Part shown: piece after piece, positions 37,944 to 50,579 of the stretch
How positions within the stretch are numbered: the stretch's first letter is position 1
How the letters are laid out: each line of letters opens with the position of its first letter
From: Ensifer adhaerens
GTDB lineage: Bacteria; Pseudomonadota; Alphaproteobacteria; Rhizobiales; Rhizobiaceae
Assembly (NCBI GenBank): GCA_900215285.1
Contig: OCMG01000004.1
Coordinates: 1,235,501-1,299,500, forward strand
Length of the DNA stretch: 64,000 nt
Reading direction: 5' to 3'
Position numbers and translations under genes: made by a program
The notes under the pieces: generated by a model
What the model was told of the DNA's origin: nothing
The model's input: the letters and a program-made list of their open reading frames with translations, nothing else
The model's database searches: none

Positions 37944-39339
37944 TGCGAGCCTTTCCAATCTGAGGAGCGGTCCACCAGGGACGGGAATCAACCGGTTTGC
38001 CGTTCTGTCTGAATTCAATGTAAATGCTTGGCCTGTCCGTGACCAGCGCCAATGCAGCAGCACTGGCCACTCTTTTTTCACCCATGACCGCCAGGGGCTC
38101 GCCTGCCACCACGAACTGTCCCGGCCGGACGGAAACACGCCCCATGCCCGACATCACGACGTGATAGCCGTCGCCGGGATTGAGGATGACCATCTGGCCG
38201 TAGCTGCGGAAGGGCCCGGCATAAACAACCCAGCCATCCGCCGGCGCGGTGACGACGGCGCCCGGAGCGGTTGCCAGCGTCATGCCCAATGCGACGTGTC
38301 CGGTTCCGTCCGGATCGCCGAAATTGCGCACCACGTCGCCCGCCGCCGGAAGCACCAGTTTGCCGGTCAACTTGGCAAAGGCATATGCGGGCGCAATGCG
38401 GTTTTTATCGGGCGGAAGCTGGCCTGGGGCCGCGCCCGCATTGGCCTGCGCCTTGGCGGCCTGCGCCGCATCCCGCACCGAGCCGATTTGGTCTTCCAGC
38501 GAGCCGATGAGATCCTGCAGGCTGGCCGCCTTCTTTGCGAGTTCTTCCGATTTCGCCCGCTCCTGTGCCAATTGCTGTTCGGTCTGCGCGGCGTTCTTGT
38601 CGTTCTCGGCGATCAGCAGGTTCATGCGCCGCTCTTCCTCAAGGTTCGAGGTCATGAGAGAGGTCAGCGATGCTCGCTCGTCATCGATCTTCTTGCGGGT
38701 ATCGGCAAGCCTCGAGAGATCTGCGACCAGCTTGTCGGTCTCGTGGCGGATGCCGGGAACGACGGCGCCCAGAAGAATGGCGCTGCGCACGGAGGACAAG
38801 GCATCCTCCGGCGTGACGAGAAGCGCGGGCGGCGGGTTGCGACCCATGCGCTGCAATGCGGCGAGAACTTCCGCCAGCAATCCGCGCCGGTCGTGCAAGG
38901 AGGCCTTGGTCTCCGTTTCTTCGGCACGAAGATCGGTCAGCGATTTCTCGCCTTCGGCAATCTTTGCCTCCAGTTCCTTGCGGCGCGTGGCTGAAACGAC
39001 AAGGGCGTCGCGAATGTCGGCCGTGTTCTGCTTCAGATCGGCGATGCCCTTTTTCAACGTCTCGACGCGTTCGTCCGACAGGTTGATCGTCTTGGACAGC
39101 GTCTCGAGCTCCTGGCGCGTCGCCTCCCGGCGTGCGGCAAGGTCTGCGGTCGGGTCGGCCGGCGTCGCGCCCGCCGGATTGTCGGCGGCCGCGCGGTCCT
39201 GCTTCGGCGCGGTCGTTGCGTCCTGCGCACCGGATGTGTGGATGTCGACGGGTGCGAGAACCAGAGCCGGGAGGAGGACAAGCGGCCATGCGGCGCGGCG
39301 CGCCGACCTTTCGCTTCCTCGTACCAGTTTCAACGTCAT
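37933..39339 (-). CDS. envC: Murein hydrolase activator EnvC
   Basis: This 468-residue periplasmic protein activates amidases during septum splitting. A signal peptide (to about residue 39) is followed by a long coiled coil (about 65–300, rich in Glu/Lys/Leu) and a C-terminal LytM domain. The LytM domain is degenerate: the metal-binding HxxxD and HxH residues are replaced (GHVALGMT, PSIYIEFRQNG). As in E. coli EnvC, it should be an activator, not an enzyme. The downstream ctpA pairing is conserved. Confidence 0.93.
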   Translation of the reverse strand: MTLKLVRGSERSARRAAWPLVLLPALVLAPVDIHTSGAQDATTAPKQDRAAADNPAGATPADPTADLAARREATRQELETLSKTINLSDERVETLKKGIADLKQNTADIRDALVVSATRRKELEAKIAEGEKSLTDLRAEETETKASLHDRRGLLAEVLAALQRMGRNPPPALLVTPEDALSSVRSAILLGAVVPGIRHETDKLVADLSRLADTRKKIDDERASLTSLMTSNLEEERRMNLLIAENDKNAAQTEQQLAQERAKSEELAKKAASLQDLIGSLEDQIGSVRDAAQAAKAQANAGAAPGQLPPDKNRIAPAYAFAKLTGKLVLPAAGDVVRNFGDPDGTGHVALGMTLATAPGAVVTAPADGWVVYAGPFRSYGQMVILNPGDGYHVVMSGMGRVSVRPGQFVVAGEPLAVMGEKRVASAAALALVTDRPSIYIEFRQNGKPVDSRPWWTAPQIGKARNDT

Positions 39340-39438
39340 GCGGGCTTCTGTGCTCCGGCGGCTCTCATCCTGAAGCTGCGTAGCTTAAAGAACCAACCCT
39401 TCGGCAAGCTTGTGCGGGGAGATTGTGACAGAAGTCGG

Positions 39439-39921
39439 TCACGCCCGGTGATAGGGATGTCCGGAAAGAATGGTGACGGCGCGATAGAGCTGTTCGGCGG
39501 CCATGATGCGCACCAGCTGGTGCGGCCAGGTCATCTTACCGAAGCAGATCTGCGCGTCGGCCCGCGCCACCAAATCGGGATCGAGCCCGTCCGCGCCGCC
39601 GATGGCAATCATCATGTCGCGCTTGCCGTCGTCGCGATAGCGGCCGATGAGGCTGGCGAAATCCTCCGAGCCCAGCGCCTTGCCGCGCTCGTCGAGCAGA
39701 ATGAGGACAGCGCCGTCCGGCAATGCCTTGTCGAGCATGCCGGCTTCTTCGCGCTTGCGGCCTTCCGGCTGCGGCAGGCGGCTTTCCTGGACTTCGACTA
39801 CGCGGGAGAATTCAAGGCCGATGGCTGGTCCGGCCTTTGCGAAACGGTCGAGATAACGCGCCGCAAGATCCTTCTCCGGTCCGGCTTTCAGCCGTCCCAC
39901 AGCGAAAAGTCCAACCCGCAT
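39439..39921 (-). CDS. rlmH: 23S rRNA pseudouridine-1915 N3-methyltransferase
   Basis: RlmH (160 residues) methylates pseudouridine 1915 of 23S rRNA in 70S ribosomes. It is a small SPOUT methyltransferase. LLDERGKALGSEDFA, IAIGGADGLDP and the C-terminal KMTWPHQLVRIMAAEQLYRA with HPYHRA are diagnostic. It is 59 bases after rsfS and read leftward towards envC. Confidence 0.97.
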   Translation of the reverse strand: MRVGLFAVGRLKAGPEKDLAARYLDRFAKAGPAIGLEFSRVVEVQESRLPQPEGRKREEAGMLDKALPDGAVLILLDERGKALGSEDFASLIGRYRDDGKRDMMIAIGGADGLDPDLVARADAQICFGKMTWPHQLVRIMAAEQLYRAVTILSGHPYHRA

Positions 39922-39980
39922 GCGCTCACCTCACGTCATCGTCGCACGACTACCCATAAGTGAGCGCGATCCGCGCCGAC

Positions 39981-40394
39981 CTAGTGCAGCCTGCCGTCTT
40001 CCATATCCGGAGCCTGCCACATCTTTTCGATGTTGTAGAACTCGCGGATTTCCGGACGGAACACATGCACGATAATGTCGCCCGTGTCGATCAGGACCCA
40101 ATCGCCCGTCTCGAGACCTTCGACCCGGGGAGACCCGAAGCCTTCGTCCTTGAGATCGGTGATGAGGTGATCGGCGATGGCGCTGACATGGCGGTTCGAT
40201 CGCCCGGAGACGACTACCATGTAGTCTCCCAGCGCCGATTTCCCGGCAATGTCGATGGTGACGATATCTTCAGCCTTGGAGTCTTCGAGACTGCCAAGCA
40301 CCAGTTGAAGAGCGCGGGCCGCGGCTTCGACGCCAGTGTCCTTGCTCCGTGGGAGGCTGCGGGGGGCAGATCCCTTGATATGTACTGTTGTCAG
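39981..40394 (-). CDS. rsfS: Ribosomal silencing factor RsfS, probable CTG start
   Basis: RsfS binds L14 and blocks subunit joining in poor conditions. The core DSKAEDIVTIDIAGKSALGD and GDWVLIDTGDIIVHVF are unmistakable. The start is odd. The first ATG/GTG/TTG in frame is GTG 40301, which would cut about 30 residues. Between an in-frame TAG and that GTG the frame is coding-like (TTVHIKGS, then EAAARALQLVL). It begins at CTG 40394, seven bases after AGAAAGG. I infer a CTG start and 137 residues. A sequencing or annotation alternative is GTG. Confidence 0.85.
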   Translation of the reverse strand: MTTVHIKGSAPRSLPRSKDTGVEAAARALQLVLGSLEDSKAEDIVTIDIAGKSALGDYMVVVSGRSNRHVSAIADHLITDLKDEGFGSPRVEGLETGDWVLIDTGDIIVHVFRPEIREFYNIEKMWQAPDMEDGRLH

Positions 40395-40540
40395 AGGTTT
40401 GCCTTTCTATCCAAAAACACAGCACGTCACGTTGCGATTCACGATCGCAACAGGATGATACGCACCAAATTGCGAAGCTTTCAAGAAGTCAGTTCTGCGG
40501 ATACAGAACTTGGCCTGTGCCGTTTTTGTTCCTTGGGCTC

Positions 40541-42154
40541 TCAATTAAGCCTGGGACTGAGCTTTTCAAGGGAAATCCGCCGTGTGACGCCGATCCTGTT
40601 CAGAAATTCCGCGTCATGGCTGACGGCGAGGAAGGCGCCTCGATAGGCCTTCAACGCATCCTCCACCGCCTCGACCGATTCGATGTCGAGATGGTTGACC
40701 GGCTCGTCCAGCAGAAGCAGACCGGCGGCGTCTTCGCCGCCAATGGCGCAGGCCAGTGCTGCGCGCAGCCGCTCGCCGCCGGAGAGCGTCGCGGGCGTCA
40801 GCTTCGCCGCCTCGTTGCGGAAGTGGAAGCGGGCCAGCGCCGCATAGGCTGCGTTGTCTGTTGCACTGGGATTGAGGCGGCGGAAATTCTCGATGAGGCT
40901 CCTGCCGAAATCCAGAATCGCCGCCCGCTGGTCAAGATAGGCGAGGCGGACCGGGCAGCGGATGAGTCCTGATGCCGGCTGAAGCTGGCCGGCGATGAGG
41001 CGCAGCAGCGTCGTCTTGCCGGCGCCGTTCGGGCCCTCCAAGGCGATGCGTTCGGCACCTGTGACGGTGAGCGAGAGGCCTTCGATGACCCGAGGATTTT
41101 GCGGCGGGCCGCCGGTCAGATCTTCGATGGTGAGCACGATCTTGCCCGCGGGAAGCTCTGTTCCGCTGACATGAAAGTCGAGCTTGCGGGCGCGCTCGAC
41201 GGCCTCTTTGGCCGATGTCAGACGATCCTCAGCCTCGGCCTGCTGGCGCAGTGTCAGGCGGCCCAGCCCACCGGCGGAGCCTTCGGCGCGTTCCTTGGCG
41301 GCATCCAGCAGGATTTTCGGCTGGCCGGCGCTGGAGCGGTTCTTCTTGCCGGCGGCATCGCGCTTTTCCTTGCGCTGGCGGGCGGCTTCGATGTCGCGGG
41401 CGGTGCGGTCGGCATGCTGGCGGGCTGAGGCGAGTTCGCTCATCGCGCGTTCTGTCAGGCGGGCCTTCTCAGCGCGGTAGAAACTGTAATTGCCGCCCCA
41501 GACGGTGAAGCCGAGCGTGGTGATTTCGACGATGCGGTCCATGCGTTCCAGGAGTTCCCGGTCATGGCTGACGATGAGGAGGCCGCCTTTGAAACCCTGC
41601 ACGATATCGGCGATAAAGGCGCGGCCGGCGCGGTCGAGATGGTTGGTCGGCTCGTCCATCAGAAGGAAGTCCGGCTTTTGAACGAGAAGGCCAGCGAGCC
41701 GGGCGCGGGTCTGCTCGCCACCGCTTAACGCGCCGAACGGGCGATCCGGGTCAAGGCCGGCGAGGCCGAGGCGGGCTAGGGCTGCCTCCATATCGGCCTC
41801 TATGGCCCAGTCGATCTTTTCCAGTTCGTCTGGCAGGGCTTCTCCCGAGAGACCCCTGCGAAAGAGGGTGAGCCGGTCGGCAAGGCCGATGGCTTGCGCG
41901 ATGGTGGCGTTTTTCGGAATGTCGGGCCATTGGCGCAGATAGCCGATCGTGCCGCGTCGCTGGATGGCCCCGGTGAGCGGTTCGCGAAGGCCGGCGATCA
42001 GTTCCAGCAGCGTTGTCTTGCCAGTGCCGTTGCGGCCCACAAGGCCGGTGCGTTCCGGGCCAAAGCTGAGATCGAGGTTGTTGAAGAGGGTGCGGCCGTC
42101 AGGCGCGGCGGCGGAAAGGCTGGTGAGCGTGATGGCCGGGGAGCGTGTAGACAT
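40541..42154 (-). CDS. ABC-F family ATPase
   Basis: This protein of about 537 residues has two ABC domains in one chain and no membrane part, which is the ABC-F layout (ribosome-associated translation factors). Walker A sites are GRNGTGKTTLLE and GPNGAGKTTLLR. Signatures are LSGGEQTRARLAGLL and LSGGERLRAALACAI, and Walker B LLMDEPTNHLD and LLLDEPVNHLD. The linker has the basic coil RQRKEKRDAAGKKNRSS. It interrupts the usual nadD–rsfS adjacency. A translational or antibiotic-protection role is inferred from the family. The start at ATG 42154 is preferred over TTG 42178. Confidence 0.9.
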   Translation of the reverse strand: MSTRSPAITLTSLSAAAPDGRTLFNNLDLSFGPERTGLVGRNGTGKTTLLELIAGLREPLTGAIQRRGTIGYLRQWPDIPKNATIAQAIGLADRLTLFRRGLSGEALPDELEKIDWAIEADMEAALARLGLAGLDPDRPFGALSGGEQTRARLAGLLVQKPDFLLMDEPTNHLDRAGRAFIADIVQGFKGGLLIVSHDRELLERMDRIVEITTLGFTVWGGNYSFYRAEKARLTERAMSELASARQHADRTARDIEAARQRKEKRDAAGKKNRSSAGQPKILLDAAKERAEGSAGGLGRLTLRQQAEAEDRLTSAKEAVERARKLDFHVSGTELPAGKIVLTIEDLTGGPPQNPRVIEGLSLTVTGAERIALEGPNGAGKTTLLRLIAGQLQPASGLIRCPVRLAYLDQRAAILDFGRSLIENFRRLNPSATDNAAYAALARFHFRNEAAKLTPATLSGGERLRAALACAIGGEDAAGLLLLDEPVNHLDIESVEAVEDALKAYRGAFLAVSHDAEFLNRIGVTRRISLEKLSPRLN

Positions 42155-42300
42155 GATGAACCTGCGAGGATGCTGCAAAGACGGGCGAAAGCGGGGTCTT
42201 CAGCATCGTGTTCATCGGTCTGGCTCCTGTTTTGGACAGTGGTAAGATAGGGGGTGAATTGGGGTGGGGCAAGGGTGGGGAGTCTTGCGGGTGGGGCGAA

Positions 42301-42345
42301 GACCCCCTCTGGCTGCCGCCATCTCCCCCACAAGGGGGGAGATGG
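42301..42345. repeat. Palindromic repeat family A
   Basis: gaccccctctggctgccgcc is followed by an atctcccccacaagggggg hairpin. The order is reversed relative to the transglycosylase copy, so it is the inverted orientation. Confidence 0.8.
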
Positions 42346-42440
42346 ATGTGGCGCTGTTGCCGGGCTTCCATGGCCTCTGCAGCGGCCTCTGTCTCTCTGA
42401 TTGGATCAGGTGAGACGGATGGGCGGCGGGTCGCAGCGGT

Positions 42441-42480
42441 CACTCTCCCTCCCCCTTGTGGGGAGGGTTGGGGAGGGGTC
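42441..42480. repeat. Palindromic repeat family C
   Basis: cactctccctcccccttgtg and gggagggttggggaggggtc form the inverse of the units at 23934 and 52701. The longest shared block is about 30 bases. Confidence 0.8.
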
Positions 42481-42515
42481 TTTGCCATATCCGCGATGGG
42501 GCAGAAAAGAGCGCC

Positions 42516-43142
42516 TTACTTCCCGTTCTTCGCCCGGATCGACGTCGAGCTTAGCGTCGACCGCGGCCCATGGATAAACGTCCAGGCGGGGGCCTTGCGG
42601 AAGGGCAGCGCGCGGGCTTCCTGCTCGTCCACGCGGGCATAGTCGAAGGTCTTGGCCATCTTGGAGGAGAGATAGGCGAGCGTCGAGCCAGGGCGATCGA
42701 TGACGGCGATGGGGTAGGTGGCGGCGATCTCCTGCCATTTCTGCCAGCGGTGGAAATTCTTCAGATTGTCCGCACCCATGATCCAGACGAAATGGCAATC
42801 CGGGTTGCGCGCCTTCACGGCGGCAAGCGTCTCGGCCGTGTAGCTGTTGTTCATCCGCTTCTCAAAAGCGGTGACCTGAATGCGCGGGTCGCTCGCCATG
42901 GCCTCGCAAGCGGCGATGCGCTCGGCAAGCGGCGCAAGGCCGCTATGGCTTTTCAGCGGGTTTCCGGGCGTCACCATCCACCAGAGCCGGTCTAGCCTCA
43001 AGCGTTTCAGCGCGATTTCGGCGACGAGCTTGTGGCCCTCATGCGGCGGATTGAAAGACCCGCCGAACAGGCCGATGACCATGCCGCGCTCGGTGTGCGG
43101 CATGGTGAGATAGCGATCGGAGAGAGCCGCTTCCGTCTCCAC
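42516..43142 (-). CDS. nadD: Nicotinate-nucleotide adenylyltransferase
   Basis: NadD (208 residues) adenylates nicotinate mononucleotide, joining salvage (pncA/pncB here) and de novo NAD synthesis. The nucleotidyltransferase motifs are GLFGGSFNPPHEGHKL (HxGH type) and LSSTSIR at the end. FVWIMGADNLKNFHRWQKW is typical. Rhizobial homologues also carry the N-terminal DRYLTMPHTERGM extension, so the start at 43142 is kept. It follows proA by three bases. Confidence 0.95.
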   Translation of the reverse strand: METEAALSDRYLTMPHTERGMVIGLFGGSFNPPHEGHKLVAEIALKRLRLDRLWWMVTPGNPLKSHSGLAPLAERIAACEAMASDPRIQVTAFEKRMNNSYTAETLAAVKARNPDCHFVWIMGADNLKNFHRWQKWQEIAATYPIAVIDRPGSTLAYLSSKMAKTFDYARVDEQEARALPFRKAPAWTFIHGPRSTLSSTSIRAKNGK

Positions 43143-43145
43143 GCG

Positions 43146-44432
43146 TCAGCCGGGCCTTACCTGGCCGTTGCCGCGCACCCGGTATTTGAACGAGGTGAGC
43201 TGCTCGACGCCGACCGGGCCGCGGGCATGCATCTTGCCGGTGGCGATGCCGATTTCCGCCCCCATGCCGAATTCGCCGCCATCGGCGAACTGCGTCGAGG
43301 CATTGTGGAGCAGAATAGCGCTGTCGATCTCGTTGAAGAAACGTTCGACGGCGCCTGCATCTTCCGCGACGATGGCTTCCGTGTGGTTCGACGAATAGCG
43401 GGCGATGTGGTCGATGGCGCCACCGATGCCGTCCACGAGGGCGACCGAGATGATCGCATCGAGGTATTCGGTCGACCAGTCTTCTTCCGTCGCGGCTTTC
43501 AGGTTCGGCACGAGCGCCATGACCTCTTGCGAGGCACGGATTTCGCAGCCCTTGGCGGCCAGCGCCTCCAGGATCGGCTTCAGGTGTGTCGCGGCGCAGG
43601 CGCGGTCGACGAGCAGCGTTTCTGCGGCTCCGCAAATGCCGGTGCGGCGCATCTTGGCATTAACGGCAATCTCGACCGCCATGTCGAGCTTGGCCGACTT
43701 GTCGATATAGAGATGGCAGATGCCTTCCAGATGCGCGAAGACCGGCACGCGGGCTTCCGACTGGACGCGCGCCACGAGGCTCTTGCCGCCACGCGGCACG
43801 ATGACATCGAGATTGCCGCCGAGACCGGCCAGCATTGCGCCGACGGCGGCGCGGTCTGTGGTCGGCACCATCTGGATTGCCGCTTCCGGCAGGCCTGCAT
43901 CTTTCAATCCGCGCACGAGGCAGGCATGGATGGCTTGCGAAGAGTTGATCGAATCCGACCCGCCGCGGAGAATCACGGCATTGCCGGCCGCAAGGCAGAG
44001 CGCGCCGGCGTCTGCCGTCACGTTCGGGCGGCTTTCATAGATCACGCCGATGACGCCGAGCGGCGTGCGGACGCGCTCGATGTGGAGGCCGTTCGGCCGA
44101 TCCCATTCGGCGATGACTTCGCCGACGGGGTCCTTCAGGTCGGCAATGGCGCGGATGCCGTTCGCCATGTCGCGGATGCGGGTTTCGCTCAGCGTCAGGC
44201 GGTCGACCATGGAGGCGGCCATTTGTGCTTCGCGCGCATTTTCCAGATCCAGCGCGTTGGCAGCGAGAATCTTGTCCATGTCCGCAACGATATAGGTCGC
44301 CATGGCGACAAGAGCGGCATGTTTGCGCTCGGCGGAAGCGATGCTCAACGGTCGGGCGGCGGCACGGGCTTTGCGCCCGATTTCGAGCATCAGCGTCTCG
44401 ACAGCGGCCTTGTCCTTCGTTCCGTCCAACAT
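43146..44432 (-). CDS. proA: Gamma-glutamyl phosphate reductase
   Basis: ProA (428 residues) reduces gamma-glutamyl phosphate to the semialdehyde in proline synthesis. The catalytic Cys is in [32 protein letters not shown] and [16 protein letters not shown] form the cofactor region, and [15 protein letters not shown] lies near the C-terminus. It is in the leftward unit proB–proA–nadD. Confidence 0.97.
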   Translation of the reverse strand: MLDGTKDKAAVETLMLEIGRKARAAARPLSIASAERKHAALVAMATYIVADMDKILAANALDLENAREAQMAASMVDRLTLSETRIRDMANGIRAIADLKDPVGEVIAEWDRPNGLHIERVRTPLGVIGVIYESRPNVTADAGALCLAAGNAVILRGGSDSINSSQAIHACLVRGLKDAGLPEAAIQMVPTTDRAAVGAMLAGLGGNLDVIVPRGGKSLVARVQSEARVPVFAHLEGICHLYIDKSAKLDMAVEIAVNAKMRRTGICGAAETLLVDRACAATHLKPILEALAAKGCEIRASQEVMALVPNLKAATEEDWSTEYLDAIISVALVDGIGGAIDHIARYSSNHTEAIVAEDAGAVERFFNEIDSAILLHNASTQFADGGEFGMGAEIGIATGKMHARGPVGVEQLTSFKYRVRGNGQVRPG

Positions 44433-44462
44433 CGTCTCATCCTTTCGCTTGAAGATGTCGTC

Positions 44463-45602
44463 TCAAGCCTTTTCCCGCGCTGCGGTCATCACGAGATCGT
44501 CGCGATGGACCATGGCAGAGCGGCCTGCATAGCCGAGAATCTCGGCGATTTCACTGCTTTTCTTGCCGAGGATCTGGCGTGCCTCGTCCGCGTCATAGGC
44601 AGACAGACCGCGCGCGATCTCGGTTCCGGAAAGGGTTACGATCGCCACCGTGTCGCCACGGCTGAAATCGCCTTCCAGTGCCTTGACGCCGGCGGGAAGC
44701 AGGCTCTTGCCGGAGAAGAGCGCCTTTTCGGCGCCCTCGTCCACCCGAATCCTGCCGGCGGGTTGCAGCTTGCCGGCAATCCAGGTCTTGCGCGCCGTGG
44801 ACGGGTTGCCAGACGCGGTGAACCAGGAATGACGCCCGCCGGCCTCGATGAGGGCGAGCGGATGGTCGGGTTTGCCGGAAGCAATGATCATGGCGCAGCC
44901 GGCGGAGGTCGCGATCTTGCCGGCATCGATCTTGGTGCGCATTCCGCCACGCGACAGTTCAGACGCCGGACCACCCGCCATGGCGTCGATCTCGGGTGTG
45001 ATCGCCGGGATTTCCTCGATCAGCTTTGCGTCCGGGTCGAGATGCGGCGGGGCGGTGTAGAGACCATCGATATCCGAGAGCAGGATCAGCAGGTCGGCGC
45101 CGACCATGGTGGCGACGCGGGCGGCGAGGCGGTCGTTGTCGCCATAGCGGATTTCGGTCGTCGCGACCGTGTCGTTCTCGTTGATGATCGGGACGGCGCC
45201 AAGCTTGAGCAGCTGGTTCATCGTCTCGCGGCCGTTCAAGTAGCGGCGGCGCTCTTCCGTATCGCCCAACGTCAGCAGGATCTGGCCGGCGACGATGGAA
45301 TGAAAGGAGAGGCTTTCGCTCCAGGCACGCGCCAACGCGATCTGGCCGACGGCAGCGGCGGCCTGGCTTTCCTCGAGCTTCAGGATGCCGGAGGGCAGGT
45401 CGAGCACCGTGCGGCCCATGGCAATCGCGCCCGAGGAGACGACGAGAACCTCGACGCCGGCCTTGCGGAGCGCCGCGATATCCTCGCAGACCGTGTCAAG
45501 CCAGGCTTTCTTAAGTCCCGACTTACGATCTACCAGCAGCGCCGAGCCGATCTTGATGACGATGCGTTTGCAGGCGGAGGGTTTCTTGCGCTTTACGGGC
45601 AT
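44463..45602 (-). CDS. proB: Glutamate 5-kinase
   Basis: ProB (379 residues) phosphorylates glutamate, the proline-feedback-controlled first step. The amino-acid kinase domain has [24 protein letters not shown] and [22 protein letters not shown]-terminal PUA domain (about residues 290–379) starts near [13 protein letters not shown]. It is read after obgE with a three-base gap and before proA. Confidence 0.97.
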   Translation of the reverse strand: MPVKRKKPSACKRIVIKIGSALLVDRKSGLKKAWLDTVCEDIAALRKAGVEVLVVSSGAIAMGRTVLDLPSGILKLEESQAAAAVGQIALARAWSESLSFHSIVAGQILLTLGDTEERRRYLNGRETMNQLLKLGAVPIINENDTVATTEIRYGDNDRLAARVATMVGADLLILLSDIDGLYTAPPHLDPDAKLIEEIPAITPEIDAMAGGPASELSRGGMRTKIDAGKIATSAGCAMIIASGKPDHPLALIEAGGRHSWFTASGNPSTARKTWIAGKLQPAGRIRVDEGAEKALFSGKSLLPAGVKALEGDFSRGDTVAIVTLSGTEIARGLSAYDADEARQILGKKSSEIAEILGYAGRSAMVHRDDLVMTAAREKA

Positions 45603-45605
45603 GGC

Positions 45606-48577
<2,972 letters not shown>

Positions 48578-48598
48578 TTTGTAGACCCGTTTCCGAGC

Positions 48599-48632
48599 GA
48601 AGCACCGCTGCGTTTATTCGTGGCGGTGCTTC
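48599..48632 (+). promoter_or_regulatory. Intra-operon hairpin between dppA and dppB
   Basis: A perfect 10-bp stem (gaagcaccgc / gcggtgcttc) with a 14-nt loop lies 21 bases after dppA. There is no T-run, so it is more likely a block to 3' decay that raises dppA mRNA than a terminator. Confidence 0.6.
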
Positions 48633-48670
48633 AGACGGTTGCTGTTTGCAGTCACTCGACGGGGTTTCTC

Positions 48671-49675
48671 ATGTTCGGCTTTTTCCTAAGACGGCTCGGC
48701 CTTCTGATCCCGACCTTCATCGGCGTCACATTCGTTTCGTTTCTCTTCATCCGGCTGCTTCCGGGCGACCCGATCATCGCGATGGCCGGGGAACGTGGCG
48801 TTACGGCGGCACGGTATCAGGAGCTTGTCCACCAGTTCGGCTTTGATAAGCCGATGCTGCTGCAATATCTCGATTATCTGCGCGGCGTGCTTCACGGCGA
48901 TCTCGGCACGTCGATCACCACCAAGAGGCCGGTCCTCACGGAGTTTCGCAATCTCTTTCCGGCCACGCTGGAATTGTCCATCTGTGCGATCATCCTTGCC
49001 GTTGCTCTGGGTATTCCCGCCGGTGTGGTGGCTGCTGTCAGGCGCGGTTCGTGGATCGACCAGACACTGATGGGAACGGCACTCGTTGGCTATTCGATGC
49101 CGATTTTCTGGTGGGGGTTGCTGCTCATCATCTTTTTCTCCGGCTATCTCGGCTGGACACCCGTTTCAGGCCGCATTTCCCTGATGTATTTCTTCCCGCC
49201 GGTGACGGGCTTCATGCTGATCGACAGCCTCCTTTCCGGACAGCAAGGGGCGTTTTCATCCGCGGTGAGCCACCTGATCCTCCCCTCCATCGTTCTGGCG
49301 ACGATTCCGCTGGCGGTGATTGCGCGTCAGACGCGCTCGGCCATGCTTGAAGTCCTCGGCGAGGATTATGTGCGTACGGCACGTTCCAAGGGCCTCGGAC
49401 CCTTCAGGGTCATCGGCATTCATGCGCTTCGAAACGCGTTGATCCCGGTCGTCACGACGATCGGTCTGCAGATTGGCGTTCTGATGGCGGGTGCCATCCT
49501 GACGGAAACGATCTTTTCCTGGCCCGGTGTGGGGAAATGGATGGTGGATGCGGTGTTCAAGCGCGACTATCCTGTTGTTCAAGGTGGGCTGCTGCTGATT
49601 GCGGGCATTATCATGATCGTCAACCTTCTGGTCGACGTGGCTTACGGGTTCATCAATCCGCGCGTGCGGAAGTAG
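48671..49675 (+). CDS. dppB: Dipeptide ABC transporter permease DppB
   Basis: DppB (334 residues, six transmembrane helices) is one of two permeases. FFLRRLGLLIPTFIGVTFVSF at the N-terminus and FIRLLPGDPI are DppB/OppB marks. The EAA loop that docks the ATPases is visible in EDYVRTARSKGLGPFRVIGIHALRNALIP. The ATG at 48671 is chosen because family homology starts there. Confidence 0.94.
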   Translation: MFGFFLRRLGLLIPTFIGVTFVSFLFIRLLPGDPIIAMAGERGVTAARYQELVHQFGFDKPMLLQYLDYLRGVLHGDLGTSITTKRPVLTEFRNLFPATLELSICAIILAVALGIPAGVVAAVRRGSWIDQTLMGTALVGYSMPIFWWGLLLIIFFSGYLGWTPVSGRISLMYFFPPVTGFMLIDSLLSGQQGAFSSAVSHLILPSIVLATIPLAVIARQTRSAMLEVLGEDYVRTARSKGLGPFRVIGIHALRNALIPVVTTIGLQIGVLMAGAILTETIFSWPGVGKWMVDAVFKRDYPVVQGGLLLIAGIIMIVNLLVDVAYGFINPRVRK

Positions 49676-49684
49676 GAGGGGCGG

Positions 49685-50578
49685 ATGACCGATGCAGCCG
49701 ACATCACTCTCAAGCGCCAGTCCGCAATGGCGGAATTCTGGTACTATTTCACGCGTTCGAAAGGGGCCGTGATCGGGCTTCTTGTTTTCGCGCTGGTCGT
49801 TTTCACGGCCATTTTCGCACCGCTGATCTCGCCTCATCTGCCTGACGTGCAGAATCAGTCGATGATCTTGCTGCCGCCGGCCTGGATGAGCGGGGGAACC
49901 AGCTCCTTCCTGCTGGGGACTGACGCGGTCGGACGAGACATCCTCTCCCGTCTCATTTACGGATCGCGTTACTCGCTGTTCATCGGCATTGTCGTCGTAT
50001 CGATTGCCGTCGTATCCGGCGTGCTCGTCGGGCTGATCGCCGGCTATCTGGGTGGTTGGGTCGACTCTGCGATCATGCGAGTCATGGATGTCATCCTGGC
50101 CTTTCCTTCGCTTCTCCTGGCGTTGGTGCTCGTGGCGATCCTCGGCCCCGGCCTCATGAATGCGATGATCGCCATTGCACTTGTCGATCTGCCGCATTTC
50201 GTTCGGTTGACGCGCGCGGCGGTGATGACGGAAAAAAACAAGGATTATGTCGTCGGCTCCCGCGTGGCCGGTGCCGGGTGGCTGCGCCTGATGTTCATCA
50301 CCATCCTGCCGAACTGTCTCGCCCCGCTCATTGTGCAGGCGACGCTCGCCTTTTCGGCCGCGATCCTTGATGCGGCAGCGCTTGGCTTTCTTGGCATGGG
50401 CGCGCAGCCACCGACGCCGGAATGGGGGACGATGCTGGCGGAAGCCCGCGAGTTCATCCAGCGCGCCTGGTGGGTCGTCACCTTTCCGGGTCTTGCGATC
50501 CTCATCACGGTGCTGGCGATCAACCTCATGGGGGACGGCCTGCGCGATGCGCTCGATCCCAAGCTGAAGAGGTCGTGA
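49685..50578 (+). CDS. dppC: Dipeptide ABC transporter permease DppC
   Basis: DppC (297 residues) is the second permease. An N-terminal cytoplasmic stretch with FWYYFTRSKGAVIGL is followed by the first helix, then FLLGTDAVGRDILSRLIYGSR, typical of DppC/OppC. The EAA loop is NKDYVVGSRVAGAGWLRLMF. It starts nine bases after dppB and ends one base before dppD. Confidence 0.94.
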   Translation: MTDAADITLKRQSAMAEFWYYFTRSKGAVIGLLVFALVVFTAIFAPLISPHLPDVQNQSMILLPPAWMSGGTSSFLLGTDAVGRDILSRLIYGSRYSLFIGIVVVSIAVVSGVLVGLIAGYLGGWVDSAIMRVMDVILAFPSLLLALVLVAILGPGLMNAMIAIALVDLPHFVRLTRAAVMTEKNKDYVVGSRVAGAGWLRLMFITILPNCLAPLIVQATLAFSAAILDAAALGFLGMGAQPPTPEWGTMLAEAREFIQRAWWVVTFPGLAILITVLAINLMGDGLRDALDPKLKRS

Positions 50579-50579
50579 C

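Larger units (their letters stand above)
42155..42515. other. Repeat-filled gap between ABC-F gene and nadD
   Basis: These 361 bases hold no gene. They contain the family-A unit at 42301–42345 and the family-C unit at 42441–42480. The ABC-F promoter must be near the left end. Confidence 0.6.

Noticed and set aside
37933..38400. Active LytM (M23) endopeptidase in the EnvC-like protein
   Set aside because: The metal-binding His/Asp residues are replaced, so an activator role is more likely than catalysis.
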